A stretch of 23,493 nucleotides of DNA from Clostridiales bacterium UBA6330 (GTDB lineage: Bacteria; Bacillota; Clostridia; Oscillospirales; CAG-272). Positions 5,669-14,019 of the stretch are shown here, piece by piece. The notes beneath the pieces were generated by a model, which searched no databases, had not been told where the DNA came from, and worked only from the letters and a program-made list of their open reading frames with translations. The translations under genes and the position numbers were made by a program. The stretch spans positions 1-23,493 of the forward strand of contig DJSQ01000219.1 of assembly GCA_002438075.1 (NCBI GenBank), read 5' to 3'. Each line of letters opens with the position of its first letter. Within the stretch, counting starts at the first letter, position 1.

Positions 5669-7411
5669 TTATCTGACTCCGAAGCCTGCGATTTTCGCTT
5701 CCCATTTTCCGCAGAACGGGTCCACGGGAGATTTTCCCTGAAAGCGGCTTTTCCCCATCAGCTTGTCCACTGCGGCACGCACGACCGTCTCGCTTCCGCC
5801 GTAGCAATTGACAAAGGTTCGCATCTGCGGCACGTCTACCAGATGGTACGGATTCTCAAACGACACGAACACGGTTGGAACCGAATGGCACCACACGGGG
5901 ACATTCGCGCCCATCGGGTTGCTCCATTCGGGGCGCACGACGGTCTGATTCGACCGCGTGACCAGCTCGGCGGAATACACAATCAGGTCGTATTTCCCCA
6001 CGATATCCCGCACGGGGGTCATGAAGCCCTCCATGCCCTGCGCGGGCTCAAAGACCGTCACGTCAAAGCCGTTTGCCGCGAGAAGCTCCCGAAAGCGTTT
6101 GTTGGCGCTCCCCTCGGCGGTAAAGAAGGACTGCCCCGCGCTTCGATTGTCCAGAGGACAGAACAGCACGCGCGGGTAGCGCTCGGGGGTTAGCGGCAGG
6201 ACCCCGCTCTCCTCCTTGACCAGCGTCACCGAGCGGTCGGCGCAGGTTCGGCTCCATTCGGCAAACAGTGGCTGCCCCACCTGCCGTTTGGCATCCTCGG
6301 CGCGCGGGACCGACCGCCCCGCCTCGCGCTTTTCGGGCAGACGGAGCGCAGCTTTGAGGGCAAGAATCCGCGTAACCGCCTCGGCAAGCCGCTCCTCGGT
6401 CAAAATTCCGCGGCGTAGCCCCTCGGTCATGAAGCCGATATCCTCCTCCAAATCTTTGGTAAAGAGAAACATATCGCATCCCGCCGCGATGCTCATCGGG
6501 ACCAGCTTGTCACGCGGAATCAATGCGGTTACGCCGGCCATTGTGGAGGAGTCGGTCACAATCAGCCCATTGAAGCCGAGCTGTTCGCGCAACAGCTTGG
6601 TCACAAGCTCATAGCTGACCGATGCGGGCAACAGGTCGCTGTCGCGCAAATCGGGCACAAAGCGGCGGCTGTAGGCGGGCAGGAGGATATGCCCGATCAT
6701 CACGCTCATCACACCCGCCGCAATCATGGCACGGTAGACCATTCCGTAGGTCCTGTCCCATTCACCGCAGGAGAGGTCGTTGACCGACGGTGCAATGTGC
6801 TGATCGCGCTCGTCCCGCCCGTCCCCCGGGAAATGCTTACAGCACGCCGCCATGCCGTGCTTTTGCAGCTCGGTCACATATGCCACCCCCATGCGGCGGA
6901 CGCGCTCGGGGTCCGAGCCGAAGGTACGGGTGTTGGTAATCGGGTTGCGCCAGTTGTAGTCGATGTCCACAATCGGCGCGAAGGACCAGTTCGCCCCGAC
7001 TGCCGCGCCCTCGGTCCCGCAGATTTCCCCCAAACGGCGCGCCTGCTCGGTGTCATCGGTCGCGGCAATCGCCATGGGACGGGCAAAAAAGCTGCCGTCC
7101 GAGAGCAGACCGTTCCCGCCCGATTCGAGATTGGCGCTGATGAGCATTGGGATATGGGAATACTCCTGCAAGGTCCGAATCGTGCGCAAAGCCTGCTCCG
7201 TGGGGACCGCGCGGCTCATAATCCCGCCCGGGCGGACCTGCTCGGCAAGGCGGCGCAGGTCCTCCTCATCGTTACTGTAGGTGATGAGGCAGAACAGCTG
7301 GCGCAAACGGTCCTCGGTCGACATGGAAGCCAGCGTGTCCTCCACCCAATCCGCCTGCTTCCCGTCCAGACGGAACGGGGCGGCGGTCAACAGCTCTCTT
7401 CTCTCGCTCAT
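5669..7411 (-). CDS. Cytoplasmic GH3 glycoside hydrolase, NagZ-type motif
   Basis: A 580-residue glycoside hydrolase family 3 enzyme with a TIM-barrel domain and a C-terminal alpha/beta domain, a layout like Bacillus NagZ/YbbD. The motif KHFPGDGRDERDQH (residues 192-205) has the exact spacing of the NagZ KHFPGHGxxxxDSH motif, so H205 with D203 would be the general acid/base pair. The nucleophile is probably D287 in IVTDSSTMAG. This points to beta-N-acetylhexosaminides, although some GH3 enzymes with this dyad act as phosphorylases. There is no signal peptide, so it should act on imported sugar. The ATG overlaps the upstream permease stop (ATGA), making it the last gene of the ABC transporter operon. 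The substrate itself is inferred, not shown. Confidence 0.88.
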   Translation of the reverse strand: MSERRELLTAAPFRLDGKQADWVEDTLASMSTEDRLRQLFCLITYSNDEEDLRRLAEQVRPGGIMSRAVPTEQALRTIRTLQEYSHIPMLISANLESGGNGLLSDGSFFARPMAIAATDDTEQARRLGEICGTEGAAVGANWSFAPIVDIDYNWRNPITNTRTFGSDPERVRRMGVAYVTELQKHGMAACCKHFPGDGRDERDQHIAPSVNDLSCGEWDRTYGMVYRAMIAAGVMSVMIGHILLPAYSRRFVPDLRDSDLLPASVSYELVTKLLREQLGFNGLIVTDSSTMAGVTALIPRDKLVPMSIAAGCDMFLFTKDLEEDIGFMTEGLRRGILTEERLAEAVTRILALKAALRLPEKREAGRSVPRAEDAKRQVGQPLFAEWSRTCADRSVTLVKEESGVLPLTPERYPRVLFCPLDNRSAGQSFFTAEGSANKRFRELLAANGFDVTVFEPAQGMEGFMTPVRDIVGKYDLIVYSAELVTRSNQTVVRPEWSNPMGANVPVWCHSVPTVFVSFENPYHLVDVPQMRTFVNCYGGSETVVRAAVDKLMGKSRFQGKSPVDPFCGKWEAKIAGFGVR

Positions 7412-8445
7412 GTGCGTGCACTCCTCTCCCCCGCCCGACGCTTCCGCCGCAGGGTCACAAACTCCGTGATGATATTCTCATTGTTCAGATAAATCAGGAA
7501 CAGGACCAGTATCACCGCCTCCACCACCTTGTAAACATCGGCGGTAAAGCCCGCGTCCGCAAAGCTGATTTGCCCAAAGCCGATCTGAATCAGCTCATAC
7601 GCCACGCATCCCACGAAGATTGCCACCTGCTTGTTGCAGAATTTCATGATGAAGCCCGAGAAGAACAGCGGCAGGAAGCAGGAGAACATGGAGGCGATGC
7701 TGGAAAAATTGATGGTCGGGGTCACGCCGTTGGTGGAGCAGACCGAAAGCGCCCCCGCCGCGCCGAACAGCAGTCCCGCAACGGCATAGCAGACAATCGC
7801 GTTTCCGTTTTCGTTCACGCCGCTCCCCACCGCAATCTTCTGCCCCGTCTGGAGCGCACGGTAGTCGTAGCCGAACCTCGTATAGTGGAAGAGCACCACC
7901 ATGAAAACCACCGCCGCCAGCATAATCAGGCACATCCACAGCGGGGTTACGGCAAAGCGGTAATAGGACGCATCGGTCCCGAAGCCGACGGGCTTACAGC
8001 CGTCGGTAATGATGGCAACCACGCCCTCCAGCACCAGCGTCATGGTCAGTCCGATGATCATCGGCGGCAGGCGGAGCAGGACATACAGCCAGCCCGTGAA
8101 CAGCCCAGTCACACAGCCGACAAGCATACTGACAAAGAGCATTGCAATCGGTCCCCAGCCGTTCCCGTAGGCAATCAGTGCGCCCGCAACGCCGCCGAGG
8201 AGCATCGTGGCTCCTGTGGAGAAATCAAAGCGCCCCGTGTGCATATTGACGGAAACGCCGAAGGACAGGAGCAGGACATACGCCATGCCGCGGAAGAACA
8301 GCTGCCACGTACTGCTTCCCGTAAACAGGGCGGTCCCCGCAAGGTGACAGGCGATTGCCATGATGACCCCGCACAGAAGCGGCAGAAGCAGAACCCCGCC
8401 TACCCTTTTCAGTTTCGTTTGAACCGTTTCGGCTTGCGTCGGCAC
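7408..8445 (-). CDS. RbsC/BPD_transp_2-type sugar ABC permease
   Basis: A 345-residue, very hydrophobic inner-membrane protein with about eight to ten predicted spans, of the ribose/galactose (RbsC, BPD_transp_2) permease family. The early loop VNMHTGRFDFSTGATMLLGG is a version of the family's conserved DLSVG-type segment after the second or third helix. The tail is basic (RRKRRAGERS), in line with a cytoplasmic end. The start is a GTG at 8445 preceded by AAGGGGGG; the nearby ATG is in another frame that closes quickly. It follows the binding-protein gene by 14 bases and overlaps the GH3 gene by four. With the permease at 9704-10699 it probably forms a heterodimeric channel, unlike homodimeric RbsC. 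Confidence 0.92.
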   Translation of the reverse strand: MPTQAETVQTKLKRVGGVLLLPLLCGVIMAIACHLAGTALFTGSSTWQLFFRGMAYVLLLSFGVSVNMHTGRFDFSTGATMLLGGVAGALIAYGNGWGPIAMLFVSMLVGCVTGLFTGWLYVLLRLPPMIIGLTMTLVLEGVVAIITDGCKPVGFGTDASYYRFAVTPLWMCLIMLAAVVFMVVLFHYTRFGYDYRALQTGQKIAVGSGVNENGNAIVCYAVAGLLFGAAGALSVCSTNGVTPTINFSSIASMFSCFLPLFFSGFIMKFCNKQVAIFVGCVAYELIQIGFGQISFADAGFTADVYKVVEAVILVLFLIYLNNENIITEFVTLRRKRRAGERSART

Positions 8446-8459
8446 GGCGGCATCCCCCC

Positions 8460-9674
8460 TTACTCCTTGTTATACGTTCCGTGGATGGCGACCGCCTCCG
8501 CGTAGTCCGCCGCGCAGAGCTTTGCAAGCTCGTCATAGCTTGCCGCCTCGATATAGTGGTCCAGAACCGCCTTGTTGTAGCAGTATCCGTCGGTTGCGTT
8601 GTCGCTCTTGAGCATCTCCTCCAGCGCGGTCTTGCTTGTGGCAACCCAATAGCTCAGCCCCAGCTTCGGCGCGTAGCCGTCGGGGGCCTTGATTTTCTTC
8701 CCGTCCTTCGCGCACAGAATCATGATCATTGAGGGTGCCATTGCCGAGGCAAACTTGCCGCAATCGTAGGCATAGCCCAAATCAAAGCACGCGGCATAAT
8801 CCGCCGTAATCGCGTCCACACCGCCGACGGTGCAGGTCTCGAGCTTGCTGTTTGCCGAGGTGATTCCGTAGGCAATCTTGGTCACAACCTCGCCCGCGCC
8901 GACCGTCAGAATGCAGGTCCCGCCGCTCTCCAGGCTGTTGGTCAGCTTGGTGGAAAAGGCATCGTCAAAGCCGAAGCCGTCCATATAGCCCGTGATGCGG
9001 TATTTCGTGCTGACGAATTTCGTGGGATCGAGGCTCGTTCCCGCAACCTTTGCAATCAGCTCGTCCCGCGTTTTCGCGCCGTCATAGGAGGTCCCGCTGT
9101 CCTCGCACAGATACGCAAGGATACCCGCAAGACGCTGAATGTGCATCTGCGAGCCGTAGAGCGTGGCACCGCCGAACACGGTAAAGGCGGTCTGCTTCTT
9201 CTCCTCCGCAAAGTAGCGCGCCATGTTGTAGCCCGCAGTATACTCGGTGTCATAGGTGGGCGCAACCGAGCCGAGGAAATACTCGTTTCCGCGAATTTCC
9301 TTCAGCTGTTCGTCGGTCGGGTGCCCCGTGGGGCAGATGATGAACATCTTTTTTGCCGCAGCCGCATTGACCGAGGTCACAATGTCATCGTCGGACAACA
9401 GCAGAATTGCGTCGTACCCCTTCGAGGCGTAGGTGTTGATTGCCGACACCTCGGAGGACGAGCTGTTTGTGGTGGTAAAGTCAATCGTAAAGCCGTATTC
9501 CTTCGCCAGCGCGCGCAGATATTTCGCCCACGCCGCCGATTCTCCGGAGGTATCATCCTCCCACAGCACGCCGATTTTGAGGTCGGACGCGCCCTTTTTA
9601 CAGCCCGCCAACGGCAGAAGCGCGCAGACAAGCAGGACCGCACACAGCAATCGGACCCAAAGCTTCGTTTTCAT
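8460..9674 (-). CDS. Sugar ABC transporter substrate-binding lipoprotein
   Basis: A 404-residue secreted lipoprotein. Residues 1-25 form a signal peptide with lipobox LAGC, so C25 should be lipidated and anchor the protein to the membrane. The mature part starts DLKIGVLWEDD and runs through SKGYDAILLLSDDD, the pattern of periplasmic-binding-protein-like sugar receptors (Peripla_BP_4/RbsB class). It is longer than RbsB (about 300) and similarity looks remote, so the ligand cannot be read from it. The start at ATG 9674 follows AAAGGAATG; the longer frame beginning with TTG upstream is rejected. Its location between two permease genes makes it the receptor of this importer. Confidence 0.88.
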   Translation of the reverse strand: MKTKLWVRLLCAVLLVCALLPLAGCKKGASDLKIGVLWEDDTSGESAAWAKYLRALAKEYGFTIDFTTTNSSSSEVSAINTYASKGYDAILLLSDDDIVTSVNAAAAKKMFIICPTGHPTDEQLKEIRGNEYFLGSVAPTYDTEYTAGYNMARYFAEEKKQTAFTVFGGATLYGSQMHIQRLAGILAYLCEDSGTSYDGAKTRDELIAKVAGTSLDPTKFVSTKYRITGYMDGFGFDDAFSTKLTNSLESGGTCILTVGAGEVVTKIAYGITSANSKLETCTVGGVDAITADYAACFDLGYAYDCGKFASAMAPSMIMILCAKDGKKIKAPDGYAPKLGLSYWVATSKTALEEMLKSDNATDGYCYNKAVLDHYIEAASYDELAKLCAADYAEAVAIHGTYNKE

Positions 9675-9703
9675 GTTTTCATTCCTTTCCAATCAATCAT
9701 TCC

Positions 9704-10699
9704 TTAACGCTCCAGCATTCGGCTTCTCCGCCCGATGGTAAAGAGGAACACCACCGTTACAAACAGCACACCCTTTACAATCTGGAGATACCAGCTTCCG
9801 GTCACGTAAATATTCATCAGCGCGTCCAGAAACGCCATGGAGAACGCGCCGAGCAGTGCCGCGTACATTCGGGAACGCGGTCCCCCGCTCATCGGCATTC
9901 CGCCGAACACCATTGCAATCAGCATATTCATGCCCACCGACGAGCCGGACGAAGCCGAAAGCGTCGGGGTTTCCACGGTCATGGCGAACGCCGCAAGCCC
10001 GATGCCGATGCCCGCCAGCGCAAAGCAGAGCACGGTCAGCGACTTCGGTCGGATGCCCGAAAGCCTTGCGCAAATCGGGTTTCCGCCGAGGAACCGCGCC
10101 TGCCGCCCCATGGGGAGCAGGTAAAACAGCACGCAGGCAAAAGCCTCAAAGACCGCGAGCAGGAGCAGACGGAACCACGTTTGGTTCAGCCCCGCCACAA
10201 GGGAGGTTGGGACCGCCAGCGCGGAGTTGGTCCCCAGCGTGGTCAGCATCAGGGTGGAGACCGCGCTGTAAACGTTCATCATCACGATGGTCATGATGAA
10301 CACGGGCAGATTGAAGAAGGTTGCCAGCAATGCGCCGAGAACGCTGAGCGAGATTGCCGTTCCCATGGTGGCAAGCAGCATGAGAAAGAGATTTCCGCTC
10401 GCCCTGCCGACCAGCCCGCCGATGAGGGCACTGACCAGCATATTCGCGCCGAGCGAGAGGTCAAAGGAGCCTGCGGTGAAGATGAAGGTCGCGCCCGTTG
10501 CCACCAGAGCAACCAAGGTGGCGTTGGAAACGACCACCGCCATCCCGATGCCGAGGTCGTAGCCGTTCTGCCACGCAAGCAACAGATAAAGACCGCCGAG
10601 CAACAGGCAGGCGGCAAGCGGAATCAGACTGATGAGGCGGGAGCGGCGGACGGCTCGCCCGCGAAGCCGTGCCCGTTCCGAATCGAGTTCCTGTGTCAT
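9704..10699 (-). CDS. RbsC/BPD_transp_2-type sugar ABC permease
   Basis: A 331-residue membrane protein with about eight to ten hydrophobic segments. It carries the family segment TAGSFDLSLGANMLVSAL, close to the RbsC DLSVG motif, and a GGMPMSGG loop near residue 270 typical of this permease class. The N-terminus is basic and cytoplasmic. The start ATG 10699 is preceded by AAAGGAAG. It lies 16 bases after the ATPase gene and 29 before the binding-protein gene. It is clearly different in sequence from the second permease, so the two are unlikely to be a recent duplication. Confidence 0.92.
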   Translation of the reverse strand: MTQELDSERARLRGRAVRRSRLISLIPLAACLLLGGLYLLLAWQNGYDLGIGMAVVVSNATLVALVATGATFIFTAGSFDLSLGANMLVSALIGGLVGRASGNLFLMLLATMGTAISLSVLGALLATFFNLPVFIMTIVMMNVYSAVSTLMLTTLGTNSALAVPTSLVAGLNQTWFRLLLLAVFEAFACVLFYLLPMGRQARFLGGNPICARLSGIRPKSLTVLCFALAGIGIGLAAFAMTVETPTLSASSGSSVGMNMLIAMVFGGMPMSGGPRSRMYAALLGAFSMAFLDALMNIYVTGSWYLQIVKGVLFVTVVFLFTIGRRSRMLER

Positions 10700-10715
10700 G
10701 GTTTCTTCCTTTCGG

Positions 10716-12254
10716 TCAGATCATATCCCCGATGAGGTCCGCGTCCCGCAGATCGCGCGCACGGGGGTACTCTCCGGTTATTCTTCCGTCCTTCATGATG
10801 AGGATGCGGTCCGACATTCCGATCAGCTCCGGCAGCTCCTCCGAAATCATGATTACGGCTTTGCCCTCCTCCCGCATCCGCGCCATCAGGCGGTACATCG
10901 TTTGCTTGACCCCGATGTCAATTCCGCGCGTGGGGCAGTCCAGAATCAGGATGCGTGACCCCGCCCCAATCCATTTTCCGAACACCGCCTTCTGCTTGTT
11001 TCCGCCCGACAGCTGCTCAATCGGCTGATCCTGCGAAAAGCATTTGATTTGCATTCCCTCAATCTGTCTGCGAACATAGGCGCGCTCCCGCGCGGGCAGA
11101 ATCACGCCGTGCGGCGCGAATACGGGAAAGCCCGCAATGGCGATGTTGTCCCGCACCGAGGCGGAAAGACAGAGCGACTCGGTGTCGCGGTCCTTTGCGG
11201 CATAGCCGACCCCGCGCGAGATGGCATCGCTCGGGTCATGCAACGGCTTTCCGAGCACGCGGACGCTCCCCCGCGAGGGCTTGACCGCGCCGAACAGGAC
11301 CTTTCCCAGCGTGTGCATTCCGCAATGCGAAAGCCCGCCGATGCCGAGAATCTCGCCCTCGTGCGCGGAAAAGCTTACGCCGTGCAGACGGTCACCAACG
11401 GACAGGTCGGTCACCTCCACCGTCACGCGCCCCGCCCGAGGGCTTCCGTAATCGGTGCGGTAGTAATCGCCCTGCAATTCCCGCCCGATCATGGCGGTTC
11501 GGATTGCGCCCGCCTCGAATTCCGCCTTTTCAAAGGTGCGGATGATGTGCCCGTCGCGCAGGACGGTCAGCGTGTCGCATTTCTCCATGATTTCGTCAAG
11601 GTCGTGCGAGATAAAGACCACCGCACCGCCCTCCGCCTTCATGCGCTCCATCAGCCCGTAGATAATCTCTCGCCCCCGTTGCGAGAGCGCCGTGGTGCTT
11701 TCGTCCACCACCAGCACGCGCGGGCGGGCAATCCAGACCTTTGCAACCTCAATCAGCTTGCGGTCCATCATGTCCAGTGTCCCCGTCAGCGCCTCGGCGC
11801 GGATGTGCCCCGCACCGATTTCGTCCAGCGCCCTTTGCGCCGCGCGGAAGAGACTGCGCGAGGAAATGGGTCCCCAACCGCGGTCCGAGGGCGTGCGAAG
11901 GACCGCAAACTGCCCCATGCGGCAAAGGAACAGGTTCTCCGCCACCGTAATCCCGGGGACCGTTCCGCTCTCCTGCACAATCATGCCCACGCCGCGGCGG
12001 AGCGCATCGCTCATGTCGGACGGCTGCCACGGCTTCCCCTCAAAGGTCATCACGCCGCTGTCTGCGCCCTGCATCCCCGAAAAAACAGAGGAAATTGTGG
12101 ATTTTCCCGACCCGTTCTCCCCAATCAAGCCGCGAATCTCGCCCGACATAACGGTCAGGTCCACACGGTCCAGCGCCACAACGGGACCGAAGGTTTTCGT
12201 CATGCCGCGAATCTCCAGCAAGGGCTGACCGACCGTAAATTTGCTTTGTTCCAT
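10716..12254 (-). CDS. Sugar ABC transporter ATPase with two fused domains (RbsA/MglA type)
   Basis: A 512-residue ATPase with two tandem nucleotide-binding domains, as in RbsA and MglA. Domain 1 has Walker A GENGSGKST (45-53), Walker B LVVDES (181-186, with E185) and H217, but its signature is degraded to LTGTLDMMDRK (156-166). Domain 2 keeps LSGGNKQK (415-422), has a non-canonical Walker A region (GLSHCGMHTLGK, 307-318) and reads ILILDCPTRGID with C440 where catalytic Glu is usual. One composite ATP site therefore looks competent and the other degenerate. ATG 12254 follows GGAGGAAGC, so I reject the longer open frame to 12551. It is the first gene of the importer-GH3 operon; I see no convincing promoter in front of it. 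Confidence 0.93.
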   Translation of the reverse strand: MEQSKFTVGQPLLEIRGMTKTFGPVVALDRVDLTVMSGEIRGLIGENGSGKSTISSVFSGMQGADSGVMTFEGKPWQPSDMSDALRRGVGMIVQESGTVPGITVAENLFLCRMGQFAVLRTPSDRGWGPISSRSLFRAAQRALDEIGAGHIRAEALTGTLDMMDRKLIEVAKVWIARPRVLVVDESTTALSQRGREIIYGLMERMKAEGGAVVFISHDLDEIMEKCDTLTVLRDGHIIRTFEKAEFEAGAIRTAMIGRELQGDYYRTDYGSPRAGRVTVEVTDLSVGDRLHGVSFSAHEGEILGIGGLSHCGMHTLGKVLFGAVKPSRGSVRVLGKPLHDPSDAISRGVGYAAKDRDTESLCLSASVRDNIAIAGFPVFAPHGVILPARERAYVRRQIEGMQIKCFSQDQPIEQLSGGNKQKAVFGKWIGAGSRILILDCPTRGIDIGVKQTMYRLMARMREEGKAVIMISEELPELIGMSDRILIMKDGRITGEYPRARDLRDADLIGDMI

Positions 12255-12318
12255 TCCTGCTTCCTCCGGCAACGCGAATTTGTCCTTCTTATCATCACCG
12301 CAAGCGCCCGTTTTTATG

Positions 12319-12350
12319 CAAAGAAAAAAGCACAAGGAAAACCTTGTGCC
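12319..12350 (-). terminator. Terminator after exonuclease gene
   Basis: On the minus strand GCACAAGG (12349-12342) pairs with CCTTGTGC (12337-12330) around a TTTT loop and is followed by TTTTTTCTTTG. It lies 45 bases downstream of the exonuclease stop and 65 bases ahead of the ABC ATPase start. It should separate the two transcription units, so the importer operon needs a promoter after 12319 or controlled readthrough. Confidence 0.85.
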
Positions 12351-12394
12351 AATGATTTCTAATTTTTGCAACGGTTTCGGCGGTTTCAGCCGCT

Positions 12395-13048
12395 TCAGCG
12401 CTTTGCCGCTTTGTCGGGCGCCGCAGGCTCCCCCTCTTGAGCAGCCCGTTTTCCCCGTTTCCCCTCCTGCATCTCCTGCGGCAGGGAATCCATAAACGCG
12501 GCGGCATAAATTTTTGCCACGTCCCGCGCGTCCACACCGTGCTTTTCGCAAATCCCCTTCAAAAGCAGCATCGTTGCATACGCATCGCCGTCACTGCGGT
12601 GGCGGTTTGCGGGGTCAATGCCCGTGTAGGCGCGAACGTAGCCGTCCAGCCCGTGCGCCTGCGGGTAATCGCGCAGGGAGCGGCAGACCCGCTCAAGGTC
12701 GAGACAGCGGAAGGAAAGCGGCTTCAGCCCGTAGCGCTCGCAGGCTTTGCGCAACGCAGTGGTATCGTTTTTCACCGCAAAGCCGACCACCAGATCGGAC
12801 CTGCAAAGCAGCTTTTTCAGCCGCTTGTAGTAGGCGGAAAAGAGCGATGCCTGCTTCACGGTTGACATTTGGTACGCCAGAATATTCCTGCGCACATAGT
12901 CGTTCCATTCGCAGTCGGGATTGATGAGCAGATCGGTCTGCGGGTCGGTCAGACGGAAATTGCGGTCGGTCCGCACATACCCGAAGGAATAGACCGAGCC
13001 GGGGATTTTTCCGTTTGCGAATTCCATATCAAAAAAAAGAATTTTCAT
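12395..13048 (-). CDS. DEDDh-family 3'-5' exonuclease
   Basis: A 217-residue protein of the RNase T/DnaQ-like DEDDh exonuclease superfamily. Exo I is FDMEFAN (D7, E9), Exo II contains D95 in VGFAVKNDTTALR, and Exo III is HRSDGDA (H150, D155). These supply the two-metal catalytic site. Its target (DNA or RNA) cannot be told; a DNA polymerase epsilon-like proofreading role is not implied because it is a free-standing protein. The last 30 residues are Lys/Ala/Glu-rich and probably disordered. Start ATG 13048 follows CAGGCAGG; a TTG start at 13102 would add an unsupported extension. It diverges from the DeoR-type gene across 133 bases. Confidence 0.88.
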   Translation of the reverse strand: MKILFFDMEFANGKIPGSVYSFGYVRTDRNFRLTDPQTDLLINPDCEWNDYVRRNILAYQMSTVKQASLFSAYYKRLKKLLCRSDLVVGFAVKNDTTALRKACERYGLKPLSFRCLDLERVCRSLRDYPQAHGLDGYVRAYTGIDPANRHRSDGDAYATMLLLKGICEKHGVDARDVAKIYAAAFMDSLPQEMQEGKRGKRAAQEGEPAAPDKAAKR

Positions 13049-13107
13049 AAAACCTGCCTGTCTTTTCGTAAGTTCTCGCGGAAAGCCGATTTTTTTCGTC
13101 AAAGCCC

Positions 13108-13136
13108 TTTACAAATCCGCGTTTTTATGGTATGAT
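13108..13136 (+). promoter_or_regulatory. Promoter of the DeoR-type regulator gene
   Basis: TTTACA (13108-13113) and TATGAT (13131-13136) are 17 bases apart, with TGG directly before the -10. The spacer ends in a T-run followed by ATGG. This is close in design to the promoters at 1546 and 22805. Confidence 0.8.
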
Positions 13137-13181
13137 AATCATGCAAGAATGCGCAGTACCGCGCAGAAAGGTTGAAACAAT

Positions 13182-13946
13182 ATGTATAAATGTGAACGGG
13201 AGGACGAGATTCTCTCCCTTTTGAGCGATACCGAATACGCAACGGTGGAATACCTCTCCCGCAAAATGAACATCAGCCCCTCCAGCATCCGCCGCGACCT
13301 CAAGAATCTGGAGGAGCGCGGACTGGTCCAGCGCTCCTACGGCGGCGTGAAAATCACGCAGACCAGCGGGCGGCACATCCCCTTTTCCCTGCGCAGCCAC
13401 GAGAACAGCGCGCAGAAAAAGCAAATCGCGCGTGCGGCGGTCTCGCTCATCGCCCCGGGGGACATCGTCTTTCTGGACGGCTCCTCGACCGCGTTTTTCA
13501 CGGCGGAGCTGTTGCCGTCGGTCAGCGGGGTAACGGTCATTACCAACAGTGTGGACGCGATGGCTTGTCTTTCGGGCTACGATGTGAAGGCGTACTGCAC
13601 GGGCGGGTTGGTTTCGTCCGAGAACCGCGCGGTGCTGGTCGGCGGCTACGCGCAGAGCTTTCTTTCGCAGATTCACGCGGACGTGGTGCTGTTTTCGGTC
13701 CAAGCGCTGACCGAGGACGGCAGCTTTTACGACTGCTACGCCGAAGAGGTTGCGGTGCGGAACATCATGCTGAAGAACGCACGGCGAAAAATTCTGCTCA
13801 TCGATTCCAGCAAGCTGGGCAGACCCTCCACCTTCTATCAGGGCAACGTCCGCGATTTGGACTACGTGGTCAGTGACCGCGACCTGTGCACCTTCTTCAC
13901 CGATCCGATTCCCGAAAAGCTCGTGCTTTCCTCACGCGTTGGGTAA
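13182..13946 (+). CDS. DeoR/GlpR-family transcriptional regulator
   Basis: A 254-residue regulator with an N-terminal winged helix-turn-helix (about residues 5-58; SPSSIRRDLKNLEERGLVQRSYGG is split across the recognition helix and wing, here given in part as SSIRRDLKNLEERG). The C-terminal sugar-phosphate-binding domain has the family's LDGSSTAFF phosphate loop (98-106), ITNS (120-123), GG at 141-142 and the late KILLIDSSKLG motif. Such proteins usually repress sugar genes and release DNA when they bind a phosphorylated sugar. The importer-GH3 operon on the opposite strand is a plausible target but is separated by the exonuclease gene. The start is set by AGAAAGG ten bases upstream. Confidence 0.92.
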   Translation: MYKCEREDEILSLLSDTEYATVEYLSRKMNISPSSIRRDLKNLEERGLVQRSYGGVKITQTSGRHIPFSLRSHENSAQKKQIARAAVSLIAPGDIVFLDGSSTAFFTAELLPSVSGVTVITNSVDAMACLSGYDVKAYCTGGLVSSENRAVLVGGYAQSFLSQIHADVVLFSVQALTEDGSFYDCYAEEVAVRNIMLKNARRKILLIDSSKLGRPSTFYQGNVRDLDYVVSDRDLCTFFTDPIPEKLVLSSRVG

Positions 13947-13950
13947 GGTC

Positions 13951-14019
13951 TCGGGCGTTGCCCGAACCCACTTGGGGGGCTTCTTGAAAGAAGCGCCCCA
14001 AGACCCCGCAAGAACTTCC
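13951..14019 (+). repeat. Two-hairpin intergenic repeat, copy A (type II)
   Basis: Hairpin 1 pairs TCGGGC (13951-13956) with GCCCGA (13960-13965). After the linker ACCCA, hairpin 2 pairs 13971-13984 with 13989-14002 around TGAA, with one internal G-G mismatch (13978/13995). The tail CAAGAACTTCC lies at 14009-14019. It starts four bases after the regulator's stop and reaches the stop of the convergent pseudouridine synthase gene. There is no T-tract in either direction. Confidence 0.82.

Noticed and set aside
12255..12318. Promoter for the importer operon (TTGCAT with TGATGA)
   Set aside because: The -10 is poor and the spacing is 18 or more, and it lacks the TG-extended design of the other promoters, so I do not call it.
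11049..12362. Long open frame on the + strand opposite the ABC ATPase
   Set aside because: It is antisense to a gene with clear Walker and signature motifs, its product is His/Arg-rich with no recognisable domain, and long antisense frames are expected in GC-rich coding DNA.
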